Source of the DNA: SURF-21 sp964592775
GTDB lineage: Bacteria; Actinomycetota; Geothermincolia; Geothermincolales; RBG-13-55-18
DNA: 5,121 bases
Direction of reading: 5' to 3'
NCBI GenBank assembly: GCA_964592775.1
Contig: CAZQFX010000182.1
Location: 1-5,121, forward strand
Shown: positions 1 through 4,606 of the stretch, in pieces
Numbering within the stretch: the stretch's first letter is position 1
Layout: every line of letters begins with the position of its first letter
Translations under genes and position numbers: made by a program
Notes under the pieces: model-generated
What the model was told of the DNA's origin: nothing
Database searches by the model: none
What the model saw: only the letters and a program-made list of their open reading frames with translations

Positions 1-613
1 CGCAAGCGCGCGTGCGATCGGCGCTGCGATCCCCGGCGTGATGTCCAAGCTCCGCGTCGTAGGCGCGCGTCATGGATTCGCGCGCTTCCTCGAGGATGCG
101 CCGTGCCTCCACCACGCCAGCCCCCAGCGCCTCCGCCAGGGCCCCGACCCTCCAGCCCATGGCGTCGCCCATGATGAGGCATGCGCGTGCCCGCGGGCCC
201 AGAGACTGCAAGGCCGCTATAAAAGGCAGCGAAATGCCCTCACGCTCGCCGTAGATCTTATCACCGCCGTATTCACCCTCGGGGCAGGGTTCGTCCGGGA
301 AGGGCTCCAGCCAGAAGTCATCCTCCTCCGGTTCCAGGGGCGGCAGGAAGGGGTCGGAAGGCGGGTTGGAGAGATAGGGAAGGCCGCGCGGTGGTTGGTC
401 CGCCAGTACCCGCAGGCACGACCTCGTGGTGATCTTGAAAAGCTCTACGCGCGTGGACGCGGTATCGGTGAGGGGGAGAGGCAGGCTGCCCGCCTGAAAG
501 AAGGCCTCTTCGGCCAATCCCTCCGCATCCCGCAACGAGCCGCCCATGCGGTAGCAGAAGAGCCGCAGCTCGTCGCGGAACCCCTCCAGCGGCAGGCGCC
601 TGTCATCCTCCAT
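1..613 (-). CDS. ECF-type RNA polymerase sigma factor, C-terminus beyond the left edge
   Basis: This reading frame is open to the window edge, giving 204 visible residues. Residues 12-75 match sigma region 2 (LFCYRMGGSLRDAE, then LFKITTRSCLRVL, equivalent to the usual LYRIATNxCLD). Residues 76-125 are a proline-rich acidic linker with WLEPFPD at 101-107, a hallmark of the SigJ/SigG-like ECF group. Residues 126-183 match region 4 (LPFIAALQSLGPRARACL, then GWRVGALAEALG and an RR-containing recognition helix). Such proteins direct RNA polymerase to alternative promoters, and many carry a SnoaL-like C-terminal domain, which would lie outside the window. The ATG at 613 overlaps the end of the upstream SEC-C gene by 11 bases (ATGGAGGATGA), so translation is probably coupled; no good Shine-Dalgarno sits at the right distance. 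Region 2 is unusual: DAED is DAEG and the tryptophan-containing segment after it is replaced by LPLPLTDTAST. The family call is firm; activity as a working sigma factor is uncertain. Confidence 0.82.
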   Translation of the reverse strand, partial: MEDDRRLPLEGFRDELRLFCYRMGGSLRDAEGLAEEAFFQAGSLPLPLTDTASTRVELFKITTRSCLRVLADQPPRGLPYLSNPPSDPFLPPLEPEEDDFWLEPFPDEPCPEGEYGGDKIYGEREGISLPFIAALQSLGPRARACLIMGDAMGWRVGALAEALGAGVVEARRILEEARESMTRAYDAELGHHAGDRSADRTRAC

Positions 614-830
614 GGCATTGTTTGCACTTTCTCCCGCTGCCGCAGGGGCAGGGGCCGTTGCTTCCGGCACGCGAGAAGGCCTTCCGCAAGGCCGCGTCCC
701 GGCCGGCCATTATGTCCATTATCTCGCAGGCATAGCGGCCTTTCTTCAGGAGGTCCGTTATGGTGCGCATGGCCGCGCCCGTGAGTTTGGCCATGACGTG
801 AAAGGCGCGTGGCGCTTCCCGGTCCGACAA
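603..830 (-). CDS. Small SEC-C zinc-motif protein
   Basis: A 75-residue protein whose last 18 residues are a SEC-C motif: C61-P-C63-G-S-G, then C72-H73, spaced C-x-C-x8-C-H as in the SecA C-terminal zinc site. The family binds one zinc ion and usually mediates protein or nucleic-acid contacts; no specific function can be assigned here. The preceding 60 residues are probably helical (TDLLKKGRYACEIMDIMAG). C69 inside the motif and C35 are extra cysteines. I chose the TTG at 830 because GGAGG (837-841) lies 6 bases upstream. The frame can also be opened by a GTG at 857 with a weaker site, or an ATG at 794 with none. It is the first gene after the promoter at 876-904 and overlaps the sigma-factor gene by 11 bases, suggesting a co-translated pair. 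There are no signs of truncation. Confidence 0.78.
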   Translation of the reverse strand: MSDREAPRAFHVMAKLTGAAMRTITDLLKKGRYACEIMDIMAGRDAALRKAFSRAGSNGPCPCGSGRKCKQCHGG

Positions 831-875
831 AATGCACCTCCGGCAGCAGCGATCCACTCCAGAAGCCGTCTAACA

Positions 876-904
876 ATTATGGCACGCCGGGAGGATGGGG
901 TCAG
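876..904 (-). promoter_or_regulatory. Sigma-70-like promoter for the SEC-C / sigma factor unit
   Basis: On the minus strand CTGACC (899-904, 4/6 to TTGACA) and CATAAT (876-881, 5/6 to TATAAT) are separated by exactly 17 bases. Transcription would begin near 869, giving a leader of about 40 bases to the TTG start. Seen by eye only; no start-site data. Confidence 0.5.
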
Positions 905-1145
905 CCCCGGACACGCATCCAGGCAAGTCCTTTCTCGCCATCCACGCTCATCGGAGAAGAACCCCAAGCTCGAAAACCGGAAACAAAGATCTTCCAGATG
1001 GTTATTCATCCCACTGCCGGCTGGATCTTGCGGGTGTCTGGCGCTACCGGCATGGCACTGCCGGCACACTTCAGCCCGGACGTTATTGTACCGATTCCAA
1101 ATATGGCGGTTTGGCAAAGTGTGGGATATGCGAGGAGTCCGGATA
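905..1145. other. Non-coding spacer between divergent units, with short repeats
   Basis: No convincing gene was found here. Short open frames exist, but none has a start with a ribosome binding site or a recognisable domain. The ten-base word CACTGCCGGC occurs twice in the same orientation (1012-1021 and 1056-1065, 44 bases apart). The second copy overlaps a perfect 6-base-stem hairpin, CCGGCA-N6-TGCCGG (1047-1064). Together these could be binding sites for a regulator of the plus-strand genes. I could not find a good -35/-10 pair for the gene at 1146, although the segment just before it (1082-1130) is AT-richer than its surroundings. Confidence 0.4.
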
Positions 1146-1526
1146 ATGGGAATAGTAGTCGATTTTGAAAGCGGCCTCGATGCCATGCTCGACGAACTCG
1201 AGGAGACATACGACGGCAGGATCCTCTCCCCCCAGGGAAAGGTAATAAGGATCATGCCCCAGGCGCTCAGAACAGAGAGTAACGGCGGAGAGATATTTCA
1301 CGGCAAGATATACGTGACCACGCTCGTGCATGGCGAGATCTACCAGGCGGTGATCGAGACACCAATCGTGAACGGCTACGAAGACAAGGAGGCGAGGTGG
1401 CAGGAGGTCCGCGAGGAACTGCGGAAGCTGACGGAGAAGATAGAACGTGAGATCGCGGAGAGGGGCTTCATCATCCGCCGCGGCCGCTACCTTTTCAAGG
1501 GAGAACAGCCGCGCGCGGCGGATTGA
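1146..1526 (+). CDS. Protein of unknown function, 126 residues
   Basis: I do not recognise this family. The ATG at 1146 has GAGGAG (1131-1136 region) about 8 bases upstream, and strong GC3 codon bias starts here, so the longer open frame reaching back to 612 is not real. There is no signal peptide or membrane segment, so it is probably cytoplasmic. Residues 1-25 are acidic and probably helical (DAMLDELEET). Residues 28-75 look beta-rich (GKVIRIMP, GKIYVTTLVHGEIYQAVIE). Residues 80-107 form a charged helix (QEVREELRKLTEKIEREIAERG), followed by a short basic C-terminal strand (RRGRYLF). This is a compact alpha/beta layout with a possible coiled-coil. The next plus-strand gene starts 42 bases downstream with a strong ribosome binding site, so the two probably form an operon. 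The gene appears intact. Confidence 0.75.
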   Translation: MGIVVDFESGLDAMLDELEETYDGRILSPQGKVIRIMPQALRTESNGGEIFHGKIYVTTLVHGEIYQAVIETPIVNGYEDKEARWQEVREELRKLTEKIEREIAERGFIIRRGRYLFKGEQPRAAD

Positions 1527-1553
1527 AAGCCTTTCCATGCCTAGGAAAAAAGC

Positions 1554-1560
1554 AAGGAGG
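1554..1560 (+). promoter_or_regulatory. Strong Shine-Dalgarno site AAGGAGG
   Basis: AAGGAGG lies 8 bases before the ATG at 1569. A perfect site at optimal spacing shows that the plus-strand gene starting at 1569 is (or was) real, although most of its open frame is antisense to the exporter gene. Confidence 0.75.
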
Positions 1561-1568
1561 TTGCGGCG

Positions 1569-1796
1569 ATGACCATACGCATCGATGCCCCCCTGTCCTC
1601 ACTCCCCCACATGTCCGCCAGGGACCTGCTGGGCGATATCTGGTTCTACCGGGATGAGTGCCGCTATCTCCAGGAGGCATGGCTCGAACACCCGCAGGAT
1701 TACGGCCCCAAGGACCTCATCGACAGCGAGGACGAGGCGGTCTTCTTCCGGGCCCACGGGAAATTCGCCATCCCGGAGTATGAGGAAGGAGCTGCC
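1569..1796 (+). pseudogene. 5' fragment of an unknown plus-strand gene, cut by the head-on junction
   Basis: About 75 codons look genuine: an ideal ribosome binding site, GC3-biased codons, and an ordinary soluble composition (MSARDLLGDIWFYRDECRYL, then acidic DSEDEAVFF and HGKFAIPEYEE). I recognise no family. After roughly residue 71-76 the frame stays open to 2570, but that part is only the antisense of the MFS exporter and turns into low-complexity Glu/Gly/Arg/His sequence. The true 3' end is therefore missing. The end coordinate is an estimate of the breakpoint (1780-1796). It is probably the second gene of an operon with the 126-residue protein upstream. If translated today it would give a 333-residue chimera. 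An assembly join between two genomic places would look the same as a real deletion or inversion. Confidence 0.6.
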
Positions 1797-2786
1797 TATC
1801 CCGATGGAGAGGAGACTCGTCAGCCAGAAGGCGCGGGAGAGCGAGATGCCGACGAGCACCATACCCAGCAGGACAATACATCCCTTGATGATCGCCCGCT
1901 CGGGGAAACGGCGGTTCAGCCAGGTCACCAGCGGCGCGCCCGCGGCCGCCCCCACCCCGGTGAGGCTGAGCAGCACGCCGTACGCATGCGCGTCCAGCGC
2001 CAGGACGTCGCGCGCTACGGCGGGGTAGATGACGACGCAGGAAAAGCCGAAAAACGAGGCCAGGCCAAGGGCTGCGAGCGTTCCCACCATCCAGCGCCGT
2101 TTCACCACGTAGCGGAAGCCTTCGGCGATGTGATGGAATGCACCCTCGGCTCCCAGGGTCTTCCTCTCCAGCTTTGTCTTGAGAAGGGCGATGGCCGCGA
2201 CGAAGAAAGCGAAACTCACGGCGTTGACGTAGAAGGCCGTTCCCACGGACATGGAGGCGATGATCGCGGCGCCGATCGCGGGCCCGACCACCCGACCGAT
2301 ATTGAACTGGGCCGACGAAAGGGCGAGGGCGTTGAGCATCTCTTCCTTCGAGACCAGCTCCGGCAGGATGGTCAGCCCGGCCGGAAGGGCGAGGGTGTAG
2401 GCCGTTCCGGATACGAAGACCGCCACCATGATCGCCGCCAGGGAGAGGACACCGCCGCTGGCGCATATCCCCAGGGCAAGGGCGCTGAGCAGCATGACCG
2501 TGAAGGCAGCGAGCACCAGCCTCTTGCGGTCGGTGGTGTCCGCCAGGTAGCCCGCGAAGAGGATGAATAGCAGGACGGGCACGAAGTTCGCCATGTTCAC
2601 GGCGCCCACCCAGGCATCCGAACCCGTGGACGTCTTCACGTACCACAGGAGGGCCGCGTTCTGTATCCAGGTGCCGGTGTTGGAAATGAGGGCGCCGCAC
2701 CAGAAGAGCAGGTAATCGCGGTGACGCAGGGCGGACAGGACGCCGCCTCGCGTCTCCTCCGTGCTCCCCCCTCCACCCACCGTCAT
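1599..2786 (-). CDS. MFS exporter (EntS/MFS_3-like), C-terminus lost and replaced
   Basis: The open frame encodes 395 residues, of which about the first 335 belong to a major facilitator superfamily exporter of the EntS-like type: SALRHRDYLLFWCGALISNTGTW at the start (residues 18-40), loop motif GYLADTTDRKR (79-89), AQFNIGRVVGPAIGA (159-173), and AEGFRYVVKRRWM (221-233). About ten hydrophobic segments fall near 25-48, 58-80, 90-108, 113-137, 158-178, 184-203, 233-258, 268-290, 300-318 and 320-335. After GIGSSFL (329-335, about 1782-1800) homology stops. The last 60 residues are acidic, non-membrane and antisense to the plus-strand gene at 1569. The protein therefore lacks helices 11-12 and is probably non-functional, despite a family-like total length. 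Family members use proton exchange to export small molecules; the substrate cannot be read. Start: ATG at 2786 directly after GAGGAGGAG; a GTG at 2780 would have better spacing. It follows the SDR gene by 136 bases. Confidence 0.75.
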   Translation of the reverse strand: MTVGGGGSTEETRGGVLSALRHRDYLLFWCGALISNTGTWIQNAALLWYVKTSTGSDAWVGAVNMANFVPVLLFILFAGYLADTTDRKRLVLAAFTVMLLSALALGICASGGVLSLAAIMVAVFVSGTAYTLALPAGLTILPELVSKEEMLNALALSSAQFNIGRVVGPAIGAAIIASMSVGTAFYVNAVSFAFFVAAIALLKTKLERKTLGAEGAFHHIAEGFRYVVKRRWMVGTLAALGLASFFGFSCVVIYPAVARDVLALDAHAYGVLLSLTGVGAAAGAPLVTWLNRRFPERAIIKGCIVLLGMVLVGISLSRAFWLTSLLSIGIGSSFLILRDGEFPVGPEEDRLVLAVDEVLGAVILRVFEPCLLEIAALIPVEPDIAQQVPGGHVGE

Positions 2787-2873
2787 CTCCTCCTCGCATG
2801 GGACCGGTCAACGTGCCGTGACCCCGGGGCCGGTCTCTTCGATCTATCAAGCGGCGCGCGAGGCCTGAAGAGC

Positions 2874-2920
2874 GGAGCATGTGAGCTCGACATCGGACCA
2901 GCTCACCCGGCGCGTGCTCC
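2874..2920. repeat. Nested inverted repeat between the SDR and exporter genes
   Basis: GGAGCA (2874-2879) and TGCTCC (2915-2920) enclose a second perfect pair, GTGAGCT (2881-2887) and AGCTCAC (2900-2906), around a 12-base loop. The structure has 6- and 7-base stems with a one-sided 8-base bulge. It starts just 2 bases past the SDR stop codon, so it may be a transcript-end or mRNA-stabilising hairpin for the SDR message. No T-run follows it on the minus strand, so it is not a standard Rho-independent terminator, and read-through into the exporter is plausible. Confidence 0.45.
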
Positions 2921-2922
2921 GG

Positions 2923-3774
2923 TCAGGGCTTGATGCCGAAGATCTTGTGCACGAATCCCTTCCTCCAGAGAAAGCGGAATAGGCCGTAATACAACGATGG
3001 CGAGATGCGGAAGAGGATGAACTGCGGCAGCGAATGGGAGGGGGGCGCCAGGATGATCCCCTTGTCCTTCTCCAGCCCGCGCAGGGCCGCCTCGGCCACG
3101 ATGGAGGGATCCACCCCCTGTTTGCGATAGAAATCCACCACCTCTTCCTTCGAGCTCTTCCCCGTGCTGTTGCAGAGGTAGATCCTCCCGTCCGCGACGA
3201 TCCTGGTGTTGATGAAACCGGGGCAGAGGACGCTTACCCTGATGTTGTGCACGATCAGCTCCATGCGCAGGGTCTCTCCCAATCCCAGCACCGCATGCTT
3301 GCTGGTGTTGTAGGGGGACATGCAGGGGATGGAATAGAGGCCAGCGTCGCTCGCCGTGAGCATGATGGAGCCCTGTTCCCGTTCGATCATCTTGGGGACG
3401 AAATGGTAGAGCATGTAGACGGCGCCGAAGAGGTTTACTCCCAGTACCCAGTCCCAGTCCTCCAGGGGGGTCTCCTCGAACCTTCCTCCGTGGCCGACGC
3501 CCGCGTTGCTGCACAGGATATCTACGTGCCCCCAGTCGGAGAAGAATTCCCCCGCGAAGCGCTCCACGTCCTCGCGCCGGGAATGGTCGACCAGGTAGCC
3601 CCCCGCCTCCACACCCTTTCCCCGCAGTTCGTCCAGCACCGCATCGATGCGCTCCTGCACTATGTCGGTTATCGCGACCTTGCAGCCGGCGTCGGCCAGG
3701 GCCAGCGCGAGGGCCCGGCCGATACCGCTTCCCCCGCCGGTCACGACGGCCGTCTTCCCCCGGAAAAAACTCAT
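2923..3774 (-). CDS. Short-chain dehydrogenase/reductase (SDR), classical type
   Basis: An intact 283-residue cytoplasmic oxidoreductase. Residues 12-19 are the cofactor motif TGGGSGIG. D37 at the end of the second strand suggests NAD rather than NADP, and D63 (LVDHS) fits the adenine contact. NAG is at 90-92, the active-site N at 114 (GVNLFG), catalytic S142 (TASDAG), and Y155/K159 (YNTSK). PGFINT at 185-190 follows the nicotinamide-binding strand. The family interconverts alcohols and ketones; the substrate loop (about 191-220) does not reveal which. The C-terminal 35 residues (QFILFRISPSLYYGLFRFLW) are hydrophobic and aromatic and could touch a membrane or a lipid substrate. The ATG at 3774 has GGAGG 8 bases upstream; the frame extends to 3855, but that would include the promoter. 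Expression is probably from the promoter at 3815-3842 under a palindromic operator. The exporter lies downstream on the same strand. Confidence 0.92.
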   Translation of the reverse strand: MSFFRGKTAVVTGGGSGIGRALALALADAGCKVAITDIVQERIDAVLDELRGKGVEAGGYLVDHSRREDVERFAGEFFSDWGHVDILCSNAGVGHGGRFEETPLEDWDWVLGVNLFGAVYMLYHFVPKMIEREQGSIMLTASDAGLYSIPCMSPYNTSKHAVLGLGETLRMELIVHNIRVSVLCPGFINTRIVADGRIYLCNSTGKSSKEEVVDFYRKQGVDPSIVAEAALRGLEKDKGIILAPPSHSLPQFILFRISPSLYYGLFRFLWRKGFVHKIFGIKP

Positions 3775-3814
3775 GCTCGGCACCTCCCGGTCAGTGGTCG
3801 CCAGTGCGTCAGGA

Positions 3815-3842
3815 TAATTATACAGTCCCACCGAGGTGTCAA
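3815..3842 (-). promoter_or_regulatory. Promoter of the SDR gene
   Basis: On the minus strand there is a perfect -35 TTGACA (3837-3842). The -10 region reads TATAATTA: TATAAT (3817-3822) would leave only a 14-base spacer, whereas the overlapping TAATTA (3815-3820) leaves 16. The strong -35 with a short or ambiguous spacer suggests a promoter designed to be regulated. The leader to the ATG at 3774 is about 35-40 bases. Confidence 0.6.
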
Positions 3843-3849
3843 GCCTCGG
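3831..3849. promoter_or_regulatory. 19-base palindromic operator over the SDR -35 box
   Basis: CCGAGG-N7-CCTCGG is a perfect 6+6 inverted repeat whose 7-base centre contains the TTGACA box on the minus strand. A dimeric repressor (TetR, MarR or GntR type) bound here would block RNA polymerase. No regulator gene is visible in the window. Confidence 0.5.
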
Positions 3850-3868
3850 ATTCAAAGTGATTCAAAGG
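3849..3868. repeat. Two tandem copies of a 10-base repeat
   Basis: GATTCAAAGT (3849-3858) is followed directly by GATTCAAAGG (3859-3868), a 9/10 match. The period is one helical turn, placing both copies on the same DNA face, immediately upstream of the SDR -35. They may be an activator site or simple duplication next to the inserted element. Confidence 0.45.
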
Positions 3869-3873
3869 ATCAG

Positions 3874-4023
3874 GAGGCTGTCGCACAAACCCCGCGCCAG
3901 ACATATCGCTCTCCACATATTCACCGAAATGGCCCGTTATTGACGGTTCGCCCTCCATTACGATGCCTATTTTGCCGCAATTTTGGGAGAGCGGGATTCG
4001 TACGAGGTTTATGCAACAGGCTC
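3874..4023. mobile_element. MITE-like element with terminal inverted repeats, no transposase
   Basis: The ends form an imperfect 21-base inverted repeat: left 3874-3894 begins GAGGCTGTCGCACAAA, and the right end 4003-4023, read inward on the other strand, begins GAGCCTGTTGCATAAA (17 of 21 identical). A second inverted pair, CGCTCTCC (3907-3914) and GGAGAGCG (3986-3993), is nested inside almost symmetrically. The 150-base element holds no credible gene. Its GC content, counted by hand, is 80/150 (53%), lower than the neighbouring genes. The layout fits a non-autonomous derivative of an insertion sequence; the GAGsCTGTyGCA ends resemble those of some DDE insertion sequences, but I cannot name the family. 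No clear target-site duplication is seen (left flank ATCAG, right flank ATATA). Confidence 0.6.
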
Positions 4024-4045
4024 ATATAGGGACGGAACGTCGTCT

Positions 4046-4456
4046 TCACGAGGAGAAAGGGGAGGGTACGTACTCCGAGGTATGGCCGGGCAGCTCGGTG
4101 CAGAAATATCCCGTGGCCTTCATCATCTCGAAACGGTAGCGCTCGTTCGCGATCGGGCCTTCCCCGTCCAGCTTCTCCCACATGCGGGGGTAGAGGTCCT
4201 CGCCGCCGTGCGTGAACTTCAGCAGCCAGGCCATGTGGTTGATGCCCGCCCACTCCACCTCGCATTCCTCCTCCGGCACGCGCAGCCATTTGCACAGAAG
4301 GTCGGTGGTGTGCTGGGTCCCGTGGCAGAGGCCGACGGAATGCAGAGCGGGAAAGGCCTTCTGCACGGCCCAGGTACAGATGGCCATGGGGTTGGCGTGG
4401 TTGAGGAAGAGGGCGTCCGGGCAGAGTTCCTCCATGATATGATCTGCGGCCCACAT
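4046..4456 (-). pseudogene. Internal fragment of a GH4 family glycosidase (alpha-galactosidase-like)
   Basis: The fragment of 136 residues matches the middle of glycoside hydrolase family 4 enzymes, which use NAD and a divalent metal, usually manganese, to cleave alpha-galactosides or related sugars. Visible motifs: MEELCPDALFLNHANPM (residues 8-24, with the cofactor-side NP), VGLCHG (41-46) with metal ligand C44, GINHMAW (71-77) with metal ligand H74, and GEDLYP followed by GYFCTE and SEYVP. The C44-H74 spacing of 30 fits the family. Full-length members are about 430-480 residues. Here the N-terminal Rossmann GxGS segment is missing: a TAA lies 11 codons before the ATG with no homology between. 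The C-terminal half is also missing, since homology ends at SEYVP near 4060 and a TGA follows at 4046. The MITE-like element begins 22 bases beyond. There is no ribosome binding site at the ATG. This is a gene remnant. Confidence 0.8.
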
Positions 4457-4486
4457 ATGGCAGCCGGATTCCCGCGTCTGGGATGT

Positions 4487-4516
4487 TTAGCCCTCTCCAG
4501 GGCGTTACGTTATAAT
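4487..4516 (+). promoter_or_regulatory. Promoter of the lipoprotein gene
   Basis: There is a perfect -10 TATAAT at 4511-4516. The best -35 is weak: TTAGCC (4487-4492) with an 18-base spacer. Between the boxes lies a small perfect hairpin, GCCCT-CTCC-AGGGC (4490-4503), a possible operator. The leader to the ATG at 4607 would be about 85 bases. The complement of the -10 is also AT-rich, so minus-strand activity cannot be excluded. Confidence 0.5.
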
Positions 4517-4530
4517 TAGTATTCGGCGGA

Positions 4531-4567
4531 GCCGGACGCGAGGCAAGCGGCCGGACGCATCGCGTCC
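4531..4567 (+). promoter_or_regulatory. Leader with two mutually exclusive hairpins
   Basis: GCCGGACGC occurs twice (4531-4539 and 4550-4558). Each copy can pair with the single downstream TCGCGTCC (4560-4567): the first copy forms an 8-base stem, GGACGCGA/TCGCGTCC with an 18-base loop (4534-4567); the second forms a tight 6-base stem, GGACGC-ATC-GCGTCC (4553-4567). No T-run follows, and the ribosome binding site (4592-4597) is 24 bases downstream. It could be a regulatory leader or just GC-rich structure. Confidence 0.35.
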
Positions 4568-4606
4568 TGAAAGGGTTTGACCGATGGAACGAGGAGGAAT
4601 CAGGAG

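Noticed and set aside
895..1146. Cysteine-containing small plus-strand frame ending LAKCGICEES
   Set aside because: No ribosome binding site, poor codon bias and cysteines not arranged as a known zinc finger; probably chance.
612..1526. Long plus-strand frame of 304 residues ending at 1526
   Set aside because: Its first 178 residues are antisense to the SEC-C gene and cross the non-coding spacer. The ribosome binding site and codon bias begin at 1146.
1717..2880. 387-residue minus-strand frame
   Set aside because: Arg/Gly/Pro-rich shadow of the MFS exporter in another frame; no domain.
2874..2920. Rho-independent terminator for the SDR gene
   Set aside because: The hairpin is present but no T-run follows, so it was kept only as an inverted repeat.
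2923..3855. Longer SDR start at 3855
   Set aside because: It would translate through the promoter and operator; the extra 27 residues are not SDR-like and there is no ribosome binding site.
3869..4028. Target-site duplication around the MITE-like element
   Set aside because: Flanking bases (ATCAG and ATATA) do not match convincingly at any boundary I tried.
3034..4029. 331-residue plus-strand frame
   Set aside because: Antisense of the SDR gene running into its promoter and the mobile element; the SDR has complete catalytic motifs.
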